Below are positions 1-6,064 of a stretch of 6,312 nt of DNA, piece by piece. The stretch is from JBHIER01 sp046760705 [NCBI: bacterium]. Its GTDB lineage: Bacteria; JBHIER01; G020348925. The notes under the pieces are model-generated. The model was not told the DNA's origin and made no database searches. It saw nothing but the letters and a program-made list of their open reading frames with translations. Both the position numbers and the translations under genes were made by a program. How positions within the stretch are numbered: the stretch's first letter is position 1; each line of letters opens with the position of its first letter. The stretch lies in contig JBHIER010000207.1 of assembly GCA_046760705.1 (NCBI GenBank), positions 1 through 6,312 of the forward strand, given 5' to 3'.

Positions 1-408
1 ACAGGGAAGACAGGATATGTCAGGATGCACGGCCGCAACTATCGAGCCTGGTTTCCGAAGAAGGGGAAAGAGGAGCTCACAGATGAGGACAAGTTCGCCC
101 GTTATGATTATCTATATACCGTGGAGGAGATCGAGGAATGGGTCGAGAAGATCGAGACCATTGCCGAGGGTGCCCGGGAGACCTATGTCATCCAGAACAA
201 CCATCCCAAGGGCCAGGCTGCCTGTAATGCCCTGCAGATCAGGGCCAGGCTTGGCGAGGAGAAGGTGAAGGTCCCAGATACCATGCTTTCCCATTTTCCG
301 CAACTCGGAGAGATAGCCGAGCCCACAGGGTATGGCCCTGTGGATCTTTTTTCGGACGAGCCTCATGGGAACCACAGAGGTCAGGATCAGAAGAGCGCCA
401 GGGTTTGA
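1..408 (+). CDS. DUF72 (YecE-like) family protein, 3' end only
   Basis: The reading frame is open from the first base and stops at TGA 406-408, leaving 135 residues; the start lies outside the window. The visible part matches the C-terminal end of DUF72/YecE proteins, which form a TIM-barrel-like fold of unknown biochemical role. Recognisable pieces are YVRMHGRN near residues 6-13 (the family's YVRxHGR strand), the RYDYLYTVEEIEEW segment around residues 34-47, and the late motif NNHPKGQAACNA at about residues 66-77, which corresponds to the family's FNNH-x-G-x-A-x-NA stretch. An acidic, His/Gly-rich tail of about 40 residues follows and looks poorly conserved. The first ATG in the window (25-27) falls inside the conserved region, so it is not the real start. 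A GC-rich hairpin follows 26 nt after the stop. Family assignment is fairly secure; function is unknown. Confidence 0.85.
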   Translation, partial: TGKTGYVRMHGRNYRAWFPKKGKEELTDEDKFARYDYLYTVEEIEEWVEKIETIAEGARETYVIQNNHPKGQAACNALQIRARLGEEKVKVPDTMLSHFPQLGEIAEPTGYGPVDLFSDEPHGNHRGQDQKSARV

Positions 409-433
409 GGATCTGCACCTGTCAGAATATGAG

Positions 434-453
434 AGGCCGGCAGTCTCCGGCCT
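434..453 (+). terminator. GC-rich hairpin after the DUF72 gene, possible terminator
   Basis: A perfect 7-bp stem (434-440 AGGCCGG with 447-453 CCGGCCT) encloses a 6-nt loop. It lies 26 nt after the DUF72 stop and upstream of the tRNA promoter, where a terminator would be expected. The downstream run (TGTCCTC) is only weakly T-rich, so intrinsic termination is uncertain. Confidence 0.4.
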
Positions 454-594
454 TGTCCTCTATGCGGCTGTGGAGGAACCAGTCAGACTCCTGATCAATT
501 GGGAATTGAAACCTGAGGGGTGAATGTATTGTCATTGGATTCGCCCCGAACATTGGCCCATATCTTCGGAGTTCTGCAGTGATCCAACTTTCCC

Positions 595-623
595 TTGACT
601 CTTACTGTCAAAATTTGTATATT
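595..623 (+). promoter_or_regulatory. sigma70-type promoter of the tRNA-Ser genes
   Basis: TTGACT (595-600) and TATATT (618-623) are separated by exactly 17 nt, close to the TTGACA-17-TATAAT consensus. Predicted initiation falls around 629-631, only about 6 nt before the mature 5' end of tRNA-Ser(UGA) at 636, a normal arrangement for a tRNA gene. The -35 box lies in an inverted repeat: TTGACTC 595-601 is the exact reverse complement of GAGTCAA 624-630, which spans the predicted start site. With no clear terminator after either tRNA, transcripts could read through to the second tRNA and beyond. Confidence 0.75.
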
Positions 624-635
624 GAGTCAACTTTC

Positions 636-722
636 GGAGGGCTAGTCCTAACTGGTAAGGCAGCGGACTTGAAATCCGCCGGGTTTATGCCCTTGGGGGT
701 TCGAATCCCTCGCCCTCCGCCA
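636..722 (+). tRNA. tRNA-Ser(UGA)
   Basis: Class II serine tRNA decoding UCA (and other UCN by wobble). The acceptor stem GGAGGGC (636-642) pairs perfectly with GCCCTCC (712-718), followed by discriminator G719 and an encoded CCA (720-722). The D stem is 645-647/659-661. The anticodon stem is 663-667/675-679 around loop CTTGAAA, with anticodon TGA at 670-672. The variable arm is 680-694 with a 3-bp GGG/CCC stem. The T stem is 695-699/707-711 around TTCGAAT, with one G-T pair. The long variable arm and G73 are serine-type features. It is the first gene after the promoter at 595-623. Confidence 0.97.
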
Positions 723-724
723 CA

Positions 725-795
725 CGAAAGCAGCGCTTTCGAAATCTAAAAGAAAAAATCTAAAATTCAAATTTTCAAACATTTTTTTGGATTTT
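725..795 (+). repeat. post-tRNA structured repeat, copy 1
   Basis: Starting 2 nt after the CCA of the first tRNA-Ser, a hairpin with stem CGAAAG (725-730)/CTTTCG (736-741), extendable by one C-G pair, leads directly into A-rich sequence carrying AAATCTAAAA twice. Its segment 755-765 (AAAATCTAAAA) can pair with 785-795 (TTTTGGATTTT) through 11 bp with one G-T. The same plan recurs after the second tRNA-Ser at 913-983. The hairpin has no T-run directly after it, so it does not look like a standard intrinsic terminator. It could aid 3' processing or be a small dispersed repeat. Confidence 0.65.
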
Positions 796-817
796 GGACT
801 TACATTGTAATGTGGTC

Positions 818-910
<93 letters not shown>

Positions 911-912
911 TC

Positions 913-983
913 CTCAAGCGGAGCTTGAGAAATCCAAAACAAAAAATCCAAAACTCAAAATTATTGCTAATATTTTGGATTTT
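913..983 (+). repeat. post-tRNA structured repeat, copy 2
   Basis: Starting 2 nt after the CCA of tRNA-Ser(GCU), stem CTCAAG (913-918)/CTTGAG (924-929) is followed by A-rich sequence with AAATCCAAAAC twice. AAAATCCAAAA at 943-953 is the exact reverse complement of TTTTGGATTTT at 973-983. Compared with copy 1 (725-795), stem positions 2 and 3 differ on both arms in a compensating way (G-C to T-A, A-T to C-G), so pairing is kept while sequence changes. The internal A/T stem is perfect here and has one G-T in copy 1. Confidence 0.65.
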
Positions 984-1012
984 GTCATTTGGGTTTTGTT
1001 CATTCATATTAT
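982..1012 (+). promoter_or_regulatory. weak candidate promoter before the DUF3566-like gene
   Basis: TTGTCA (982-987) and TATTAT (1007-1012) each differ by one base from consensus, but the spacing is 19 nt, longer than optimal. Initiation would be near 1019, very close to the ATG at 1027, leaving a short leader. The -35 box lies at the end of the AT-rich repeat, so chance matches are likely. Read-through from the tRNA promoter is an alternative. Confidence 0.25.
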
Positions 1013-1026
1013 TTCTGAGAAAAACT

Positions 1027-1422
1027 ATGACTTACGAGTGGAGACGGGTTGATGTCTGGTCAGTGGTGAAGATTGCTTTTCTCGTCTGTGGCATTGTGGG
1101 GTTCGTCGTGGGGCTCTTCTACGCGCTCATTCTGACCCTGATTGGTGGGATTCTGGGTATGGCCGGTGGTGGGGAGTTTGAAGAGATCTCCGGTCTCTTC
1201 TCCGGGGTGTTTGGGTTCTTCATGGCTTTTGTTCTGGCTTTCTTTTATGCTGTCATGGGTTCGATCGTGGCCACCATCATGGCCTGGCTGTACAATCTAT
1301 TTGCCAGAGTTCTGGGTGGAGTTCGATTGACCTTAGAGCCGGAATCCGGCCCCGCTTCAAGCCAGGGCGAGCCGGTCTCTTCTCCTGTTTCATCGATGTC
1401 GGGCCCATCGTCTCAACCCTAA
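1027..1422 (+). CDS. small membrane protein, DUF3566-like
   Basis: A 131-residue protein with two predicted membrane segments, about residues 13-45 (one long or broken hydrophobic stretch) and 57-92, then a Ser/Pro/Gly-rich soluble tail (105-131). The opening WRRVDVWSVVKIAFLV and the closing LYNLFARVLGGVRLTL resemble the start and end of the DUF3566 transmembrane domain as I recall it from actinobacterial proteins such as M. tuberculosis Rv0007; its function is unknown. The frame stays open upstream to an ATG at 925, but that would add a 34-residue low-quality leader read from the AT-rich repeat, so ATG 1027 is preferred: the family-like region begins at once. The ribosome binding site is weak (GAGA at 1017-1020). 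The gene ends 15 nt before gltX and is probably co-transcribed with it. The domain assignment is from memory and should be taken as likely, not certain. Confidence 0.75.
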   Translation: MTYEWRRVDVWSVVKIAFLVCGIVGFVVGLFYALILTLIGGILGMAGGGEFEEISGLFSGVFGFFMAFVLAFFYAVMGSIVATIMAWLYNLFARVLGGVRLTLEPESGPASSQGEPVSSPVSSMSGPSSQP

Positions 1423-1424
1423 TC

Positions 1425-1430
1425 GGGAGG
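1425..1430 (+). promoter_or_regulatory. strong ribosome binding site of gltX
   Basis: GGGAGG lies 7 nt upstream of the ATG at 1438, directly after the stop codon of the upstream gene. It fixes the gltX start and is the clearest Shine-Dalgarno sequence in the window. Confidence 0.85.
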
Positions 1431-1437
1431 TCGCACT

Positions 1438-2967
1438 ATGAGCTCTGAAGTGAGGGTGCGATTTGCTCCCAGTCCCACAGGCTCTCTGCACGTGGGTGGC
1501 GCCCGGACGGCTCTCTTCAACTGGCTCTTCGCCAGAGCGAACGGGGGCAGGTTCATTCTCCGTATCGAGGACACCGATCAGGCCCGGTACGACGAAGAGG
1601 CCCTGGTCTCCCTCATCGACAGCCTCAGATGGCTCGGGCTGGAGTGGGACGAGGGGCCGGATGCTCCTGGACCTGGAGCCGGTGATGGCCCGTACGGGCC
1701 GTATTTTCAGTCCCAGCGGCTTGAAATATACCAAAAATATACAGATCAACTTCTCAGGGAAGGACACGCCTACCGGTGCTTCTGTACCTCTGAGCGCCTC
1801 CAAAAGCTGCGGCAAGAGCAGGCAAAGGCCAAGCTGGCGCATGTTTCCGGCTACGACCGGCACTGCCGCAATCTTTCGGCGGAAGAGGAGCAGCGCCACG
1901 TGGAGGAGGGGAAACCTTTTGTGGTCCGGCTGAAGGTTCCCCTCGGGCGGAATATCGTATTTGACGACCTGATACGGGGAAGGATCGAATACCAGAGCGA
2001 AGTTCTTGACGATCTCGTCCTCCTAAAATCTGACGGCTTCCCGACGTATCACATGGCAAATGTGGTTGACGACCATCTGATGCGCATATCGCACGTTCTG
2101 CGGGGTGATGAGTGGATATCGAGCACGCCCCGCCACATCCTCCTCTACGAGGCCTTCGGTTGGGAGCAGCCGAAGTTCGCCCACATGCCTGTGATTCTGT
2201 CGCCAGAGGGGGGTAAGCTGTCGAAGCGCAAGGGGGCCGCCTCGGTGATTGACTTTAAAAAGGCAGGCTACCTCCCGGAGGCGCTCTTCAACTTCCTGGC
2301 CCTTCTGGGTTGGTCGCCTGGTGACGGGCGGGAGAAGATGTCCCGGAGAGAAATGATAGAGGCCTTCTCGCTCGAGAGAGTATCCCCCAGAGGAGCTGTC
2401 TTTGATGAGAAGAAACTCGAATGGATGAACGGCCTCTATATGCGGGAATGCAGCGTCGATTCGATTCTGCATGATGTGGCGACCCTGTGGAAGGAGCAGG
2501 GGGTTGTGGGAAAGAATAGGCGGGAGGACGAGCCCTACCTGCGGACAGTGGTGGGCCTGCTCAAGGACCGATCGAGGACGATAACAGAACTGGCTGAGGC
2601 AGCAACTTACTTCTTCACCGATCCTGAAACCTACGAGGAGAAGGCAGTCAAGAAGCACTTCAAAGGCGACGCCTTAAACGTGCTCAAAATACTGGCCGAA
2701 AAGCTCGAGCAGACCGACTCCTTTGATCGCGGAGCGCTGGAGAATCTCTATCGTGAATATGCGGAGGCCGCAGGGCTGTCACCAGGAAAGCTCATTCACC
2801 CAACGAGGCTCGCAGTCAGCGGCCTCAGTTACGGGCCAGGCCTGTTCGAACTGCTCGAAGCCCTGGGCAAAGAGATCGTACTGCGGCGAATGAGACGGGC
2901 CATAGCATGGCTTGAGAAAAGAGGAAAATGGGGCGGTTCCGGAAGATTAAATCGAATGACAAAGTGA
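1438..2967 (+). CDS. gltX: glutamate--tRNA ligase (GluRS)
   Basis: A class I synthetase that charges tRNA(Glu) with glutamate in the cytoplasm. The protein has 509 residues, slightly longer than typical bacterial GluRS. The Rossmann catalytic domain opens with VRFAPSPTG (7-15), followed by the HIGH-type motif HVGG (18-21) and the RIEDTD segment (42-47). The KMSKS-type loop is KLSKRKG (260-266). The C-terminal half is the helical anticodon-binding domain, with HPTRLAVSG and GPGLFELLEALGKE near residues 456-482. Cys114, Cys116 and Cys143 sit where E. coli GluRS has zinc ligands, but the fourth ligand position, His in E. coli, is Asn145. A Gly/Pro-rich insert (about 75-86) extends the loop before GPYGPYFQSQR. 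The last 15 or so residues run beyond the usual end into repeat-derived DNA. It lies 15 nt after the DUF3566-like gene, with a strong ribosome binding site. Because glnS follows, a discriminating enzyme specific for tRNA(Glu) is expected, though this cannot be read directly. Confidence 0.97.
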   Translation: MSSEVRVRFAPSPTGSLHVGGARTALFNWLFARANGGRFILRIEDTDQARYDEEALVSLIDSLRWLGLEWDEGPDAPGPGAGDGPYGPYFQSQRLEIYQKYTDQLLREGHAYRCFCTSERLQKLRQEQAKAKLAHVSGYDRHCRNLSAEEEQRHVEEGKPFVVRLKVPLGRNIVFDDLIRGRIEYQSEVLDDLVLLKSDGFPTYHMANVVDDHLMRISHVLRGDEWISSTPRHILLYEAFGWEQPKFAHMPVILSPEGGKLSKRKGAASVIDFKKAGYLPEALFNFLALLGWSPGDGREKMSRREMIEAFSLERVSPRGAVFDEKKLEWMNGLYMRECSVDSILHDVATLWKEQGVVGKNRREDEPYLRTVVGLLKDRSRTITELAEAATYFFTDPETYEEKAVKKHFKGDALNVLKILAEKLEQTDSFDRGALENLYREYAEAAGLSPGKLIHPTRLAVSGLSYGPGLFELLEALGKEIVLRRMRRAIAWLEKRGKWGGSGRLNRMTK

Positions 2968-2974
2968 GACCAAA

Positions 2975-3001
2975 TGTCATGCTGAACTTGTTTCCGCATC
3001 T
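2975..3001 (+). repeat. variable-stem CTTGN hairpin repeat, copy A
   Basis: The flank TGTC is followed by stem ATGCTGAA (2979-2986), loop CTTGT (2987-2991) and return arm TTCCGCAT (2992-2999), then CT. Seven of eight pairs form; the mismatch is T2983 with C2995. It lies 8 nt after the gltX stop and belongs to the same family as 5007-5029, 5075-5102 and 6140-6166. Confidence 0.75.
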
Positions 3002-3014
3002 TAATTTATATAAT
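2988..3014 (+). promoter_or_regulatory. candidate promoter for glnS
   Basis: TATAAT at 3009-3014 is a perfect -10 box in a locally AT-rich stretch. The best -35 partner is TTGTTT (2988-2993), 15 nt away, which is short and lies within hairpin repeat copy A. Initiation near 3021 would give glnS an untranslated leader of about 150 nt. The -10 box is convincing; the -35 is not. Confidence 0.35.
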
Positions 3015-3090
3015 ACCCTATTTTGGAAATGAGGTTTTACGAAAACGACCACATATCAAGAAAGAATGGTGTATTCGGGTAATTGAAAAT

Positions 3091-3167
3091 GCAGTTCGCA
3101 TCGAACCGCAAAGACAGGTAGCTGAAGCTGATGGTAGTTTCACACTGCAGTTTAGCGCAATCTTCAG
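3091..3167 (+). other. inverted repeats in the glnS leader
   Basis: Two potential hairpins lie in the DNA just before glnS. One is GTTCG (3094-3098)/CGAAC (3102-3106), with two more G-C pairs beyond one mismatch. The other joins CTGAAG (3122-3127) to CTTCAG (3162-3167), ending 3 nt before the ATG where a ribosome binding site would normally be. No T-box consensus and no Shine-Dalgarno sequence is visible. Any regulatory role is speculative. Confidence 0.3.
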
Positions 3168-3170
3168 ACA

Positions 3171-4880
3171 ATGAGGAACAAGAAAGCAGAATCAAAAGTT
3201 GCTCTGGCGCCGAACTTCATCCGCGACATCATCCGAGAGGATTTGAGAACGAACAAGTGGGGTGGTCGCGTCGTGACGCGGTTTCCGCCCGAGCCCAATG
3301 GCTACCTTCATATTGGCCATGCCAAGGCGATCTGCATCGACTTCGGGCTGGCTGCGGAGTTCGGTGGCGTCTGTCACCTCCGGTTCGACGACACGAATCC
3401 GACCAAGGAGGAGCAGGAGTACATCGATGCGATCAAGGAGGATGTGCGCTGGCTGGGCTTCGACTGGGGAGAGCACGAGTACTATGCCTCGGACTACTTC
3501 GACCAGATGTATGCGTGGGCGGTGCAACTGATCAAGGATGGCAAGGCCTACGTGGACGATCTGAACGCCGATCAGATCCGGGAGTACCGAGGGACGCTCA
3601 CCCAGCCGGGCAGGGAAAGCCCGTACCGCAACCGCTCGGTTGAGGAGAACCTCGACCTGTTCGAGCGGATGAAGGCCGGGGAGTTTGAGGACGGCTCCCG
3701 CGTCCTGCGGGCCAGGATAGACATGGCCTCGCCCAATCTGAACATGCGCGATCCGGTCATGTACCGTATCCTCAAGACACCGCATCCCCGGACCGGTAGC
3801 AAGTGGAACATCTATCCCATGTACGACTGGGCTCACGGTCTTGAGGACTCGATAGAGAAGGTGACCCATTCCATCTGCACGCTCGAGTTCGAGGATCACC
3901 GGCCCCTGTACGACTGGTTTCTGGACCAACTGGGAATCTATCACCCGCAGCAGATTGAATTCGCTCGTCTCAATCTCACCTACACGGTGATGAGCAAACG
4001 CAAGCTTCTGCGGCTGGTTGAGGCGGGCCATGTGGCCGGCTGGGACGATCCGCGTATGCCAACCATATCCGGAATGAGGCGGCGGGGCTACACGCCCGAA
4101 GCGATACGAGCTTTCTCCGAACGTATCGGCGTGGCTAAGAGGGACAGTACGGTCGATGTGACACTCCTTGAGTACTGCGTGCGTGAGGATCTGAACAGAC
4201 GCTCGCCCCGGGTGATGGGGGTTCTGCGTCCACTCCGGGTGGTGATTGACAACTATCCGGAAGGTCAGGTGGAAGAGATGGATGCCATAAACAATCCCGA
4301 GGACCTGTCTGCAGGCACACGGAAGGTCCCTTTTTCGCGGGTGCTTTATTTGGAAAAGGATGATTTTCGCGAGGATCCGCCTAAGAAGTTCTACCGCCTT
4401 GCCCCCGGACGGGAGGTCCGGCTGCGGTATGGTTATTTCATCACGTGCGTGGATGTGGTCAAGGATGAGAAGACCGGTGAAGTGGTGGAATTGCACTGTA
4501 CCTACGATCCGGCAACTCGCGGCGGCGATGCGCCGGACGGTCGCAAGGTCAAGAGCACCCTGCACTGGGTATCGGCTCCACACGCGCTGGAGGCCGAAGT
4601 ACGGCTCTACGATCATCTCTTTGCAAAGGCCGATCCGAATGAGGTTGAGGAGGGGGACGATCTCAGGTCCAACTTGAACCCAAATTCCCTGGAAGTGCTC
4701 ACCTCATGCAAGGTTGAGCCGAGTCTTGCCGGGGCCAAGCCAGGCGCCCGATACCAGTTTGAGCGCAAGGGGTACTTCTGTGTCGATCCGGACTCGACCG
4801 ACGAGAAACTGGTCTTCAACCGCACCGTGACACTGAGGGACGAGTGGGCGAAGATTGAGAAGGCACAGGCCATTACGTAG
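3171..4880 (+). CDS. glnS: glutamine--tRNA ligase (GlnRS)
   Basis: A class I synthetase that charges tRNA(Gln) directly with glutamine. It has 569 residues, close to the E. coli enzyme (554), and is co-linear with it. The N-terminal [11 protein letters not shown] (15-25) leads to the catalytic core with [16 protein letters not shown] (HIGH at 47-50) and RFDDTNP (71-77). The acceptor-binding insert carries YRGTLTQPG (139-147) and [10 protein letters not shown]. The KMSKS-type loop is VMSKRK (273-278), followed by [21 protein letters not shown]. The two C-terminal beta-barrels (about 345-560) include ADGRKVK-like and QFERKGYFC segments. Asp73, Tyr218 and His222 match the glutamine-recognition residues Asp66, Tyr211 and His215 of E. 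coli GlnRS; Cys236 and Asp242 match Cys229 and Asp235. No C-terminal YqeY-type extension is present. ATG 3171 is chosen because an in-frame stop lies at 3153-3155 and the family's N-terminus follows; no Shine-Dalgarno sequence is evident. It sits 203 nt after gltX, probably with its own promoter. Bacterial GlnRS genes are generally thought to descend from a eukaryotic transfer. Confidence 0.98.
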   Translation: MRNKKAESKVALAPNFIRDIIREDLRTNKWGGRVVTRFPPEPNGYLHIGHAKAICIDFGLAAEFGGVCHLRFDDTNPTKEEQEYIDAIKEDVRWLGFDWGEHEYYASDYFDQMYAWAVQLIKDGKAYVDDLNADQIREYRGTLTQPGRESPYRNRSVEENLDLFERMKAGEFEDGSRVLRARIDMASPNLNMRDPVMYRILKTPHPRTGSKWNIYPMYDWAHGLEDSIEKVTHSICTLEFEDHRPLYDWFLDQLGIYHPQQIEFARLNLTYTVMSKRKLLRLVEAGHVAGWDDPRMPTISGMRRRGYTPEAIRAFSERIGVAKRDSTVDVTLLEYCVREDLNRRSPRVMGVLRPLRVVIDNYPEGQVEEMDAINNPEDLSAGTRKVPFSRVLYLEKDDFREDPPKKFYRLAPGREVRLRYGYFITCVDVVKDEKTGEVVELHCTYDPATRGGDAPDGRKVKSTLHWVSAPHALEAEVRLYDHLFAKADPNEVEEGDDLRSNLNPNSLEVLTSCKVEPSLAGAKPGARYQFERKGYFCVDPDSTDEKLVFNRTVTLRDEWAKIEKAQAIT

Positions 4881-5006
4881 ACCCGCTATTTGATCACATA
4901 AATGTATAGAACCTCAGAGAATCGGGATATCAGTGAGAAGAAAACCAGTAGATCAGAAAGTGAGTGCAAACCAATTGCCGGGTTAGCGGTTCCGCCTCTG
5001 GGTTGC

Positions 5007-5029
5007 ATCCTCCGACTTGGTCGGAGGAT
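5007..5029 (+). repeat. variable-stem CTTGN hairpin repeat, copy B
   Basis: Perfect 9-bp stem ATCCTCCGA (5007-5015)/TCGGAGGAT (5021-5029) with loop CTTGG. Followed by C and an arm leading to GATGACA (5040-5046), so its TGTCATC flank is on the 3' side in reverse orientation. It faces away from copy C. Confidence 0.8.
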
Positions 5030-5068
5030 CGAGTCGGGCGATGACAATGGGGTGTCATCACTCGGCCC
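5030..5068. repeat. central palindrome between hairpin copies B and C
   Basis: GATGACA (5040-5046) pairs exactly with TGTCATC (5053-5059) around the 6-nt ATGGGG. Outer arms CGAGT (5030-5034) and ACTCG (5060-5064) are also reverse complements, leaving a 5-nt bulge (CGGGC, 5035-5039) on the left arm. This looks like two divergent repeat units joined head to head by their TGTCATC ends. Confidence 0.65.
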
Positions 5069-5074
5069 CTCTCA

Positions 5075-5102
5075 GTCATCATCCGGCTTGACCGGATGAT
5101 CC
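5075..5102 (+). repeat. variable-stem CTTGN hairpin repeat, copy C
   Basis: Perfect 9-bp stem ATCATCCGG (5078-5086)/CCGGATGAT (5092-5100) around loop CTTGA, with the family flanks GTC before and CC after. The stem sequence differs from copies A, B and D, but the loop CTTGN and the CAT...ATC borders are shared. Confidence 0.8.
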
Positions 5103-5192
5103 AGGGGGTTCAAAGGGTACCTCTTTACGCATAATCTGATCTTCTTCCTACTGATGAGCTGATATTCAGATTTCCTTTACGTCCCAGAAGCT

Positions 5193-5220
5193 TTGGAGAA
5201 AATCTCGAAAGTGTTAAATT
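5193..5220 (+). promoter_or_regulatory. weak candidate promoter of dapB
   Basis: TTGGAG (5193-5198) and TAAATT (5215-5220) are 16 nt apart, with initiation expected near 5227 and a leader of about 12 nt. Both boxes depart from consensus, so this is only the best candidate in the gap. The ribosome binding site GAGG (5230-5233) lies 5 nt before the ATG. Confidence 0.3.
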
Positions 5221-5238
5221 AACCATAGCGAGGTTGTT

Positions 5239-6009
5239 ATGATACACGTTGCACTCTGTGGGGCTCTGGGCAGAATGGGAAGTGAGGTTGCCCGGACCAT
5301 TTCTGAGCAAGAAGATATGACATTGGCCGCAGCTATTGAAGCCCAAAGTCACCCTGACTTGGGTACGAAGCTCGGTGAAACGGAAGTTGTTTCCGATCTG
5401 GAAAGTCAGATCGACCGTGCAGATGTCCTGGTCGACTTTACCGATCCTGAGGGGGCTGTGGAGCACGTTTCGATTGCTGCTGGGAGCAGCACACCTGCCG
5501 TCGTCGGGGTGACCGGATTGAGCAATAACCAGATGGAACTCATAGAGAAGGCGTCGGCGCGTATCCCGATCGTGTATGCGCCCAACATGTCGGTGGGTGT
5601 AAACCTTCTCTTCAGACTGGTCTCGGAGGCTGCCGAGATCTTGAAAGAGGGGTTCGACTTTGAAATTGTGGAGATGCACCATCGGATGAAGAAGGATGCG
5701 CCCAGTGGTACGGCGGCCAAAATCGCTGATATTCTGAGTCGGGTGAAAGTCGATAGCCGGAAAGTTTACGGGCGCCGAGGGATGACCGGAGAGCGGGAGC
5801 CGAATGAGATCGGTATCCATGCCCTGCGCGGCGGCGATGTGGTGGGTGAGCACCGGGTTATCTTTGCCGGTGACGGTGAGCGATTGGAGATCGGCCACAA
5901 GGTGAGCAGCCGCCGGACATTTGCCGTAGGTGTCATCAAGGCCGTCCGATTTGTCACGAACCGAAGCCCTGGGCTCTATGGGATGAACGATGTTCTCGGC
6001 CTTGCATGA
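5239..6009 (+). CDS. dapB: 4-hydroxy-tetrahydrodipicolinate reductase
   Basis: Reduces 4-hydroxy-tetrahydrodipicolinate to tetrahydrodipicolinate with NAD(P)H, in the cytoplasmic diaminopimelate/lysine pathway. The 256 residues are a normal length. The N-terminal Rossmann domain has the dinucleotide motif GALGRMG (8-14), VLVDFTDP (63-70) and GVTG (90-93), where Val91 replaces the usual Thr of the GTTG motif. The signature EMHHRMKKDAPSGTA (145-159) contains the proposed catalytic His147 and Lys151, equivalent to His159 and Lys163 of E. coli, and the PSGT substrate-binding loop. APNMSVGVN (114-122), LRGGDVVGEH (196-205) and the C-terminal YGMNDVLGL are also family-like; the last replaces the common YDMQDVLGL. 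ATG 5239 is supported by GAGG at 5230-5233 and by the Rossmann fold starting at residue 2. No other dap gene is in the window, so it may be a single-gene unit or head an operon interrupted by the 303-nt repeat region. Confidence 0.97.
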   Translation: MIHVALCGALGRMGSEVARTISEQEDMTLAAAIEAQSHPDLGTKLGETEVVSDLESQIDRADVLVDFTDPEGAVEHVSIAAGSSTPAVVGVTGLSNNQMELIEKASARIPIVYAPNMSVGVNLLFRLVSEAAEILKEGFDFEIVEMHHRMKKDAPSGTAAKIADILSRVKVDSRKVYGRRGMTGEREPNEIGIHALRGGDVVGEHRVIFAGDGERLEIGHKVSSRRTFAVGVIKAVRFVTNRSPGLYGMNDVLGLA

Positions 6010-6064
6010 GCGCACCTTCCCTAACCGGTCTATGCCCCCGGCCCCTGCATAAACAGGCATTTTC

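Larger units (their letters stand above)
4881..5238. other. glnS-dapB intergenic region, repeat-rich, no gene
   Basis: These 358 nt contain no convincing coding sequence. The only sizeable + strand frame (4902-5099) runs through the hairpin repeats and has no ribosome binding site. The first 120 nt show nothing recognisable. Positions 5007-5102 hold two perfect 9-bp hairpins flanking a palindrome. The last 110 nt include a weak promoter candidate and the dapB ribosome binding site. No T-tailed terminator for glnS is visible. Confidence 0.7.

Noticed and set aside
332-523. Small + strand frame overlapping the end of the DUF72 gene, possible frameshifted continuation
   Set aside because: The DUF72 frame already reaches the family's last conserved motif well before its stop, and the overlapping product shows no DUF72 similarity.
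725-795. Intrinsic terminator after tRNA-Ser(UGA)
   Set aside because: The hairpin is followed by an A-rich, not T-rich, stretch; the T-run at 782-788 is 40 nt further on and not directly after a GC-rich stem.
925-1026. Upstream ATG at 925 as the start of the DUF3566-like gene
   Set aside because: It adds 34 residues read from the AT-rich post-tRNA repeat, and the family-like sequence begins right after ATG 1027.
3021-3170. T-box riboswitch upstream of glnS
   Set aside because: No T-box consensus (AGGGTGGNACCGCG-like) or terminator/antiterminator pair is present.
3192-4616. Long minus-strand open frame of 474 codons opposite glnS
   Set aside because: It is antisense to a complete, well-conserved glnS and its translation shows no family motif; long antisense frames are common opposite GC-rich genes.
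4902-5099. Small + strand frame between glnS and dapB
   Set aside because: It runs through repeat copies B and C and has no ribosome binding site or recognisable motif.
4990-5105. CRISPR array or tandem repeat in the glnS-dapB gap
   Set aside because: The units are inverted, have different stem sequences and no constant repeat/spacer period; they fit REP-like hairpins.
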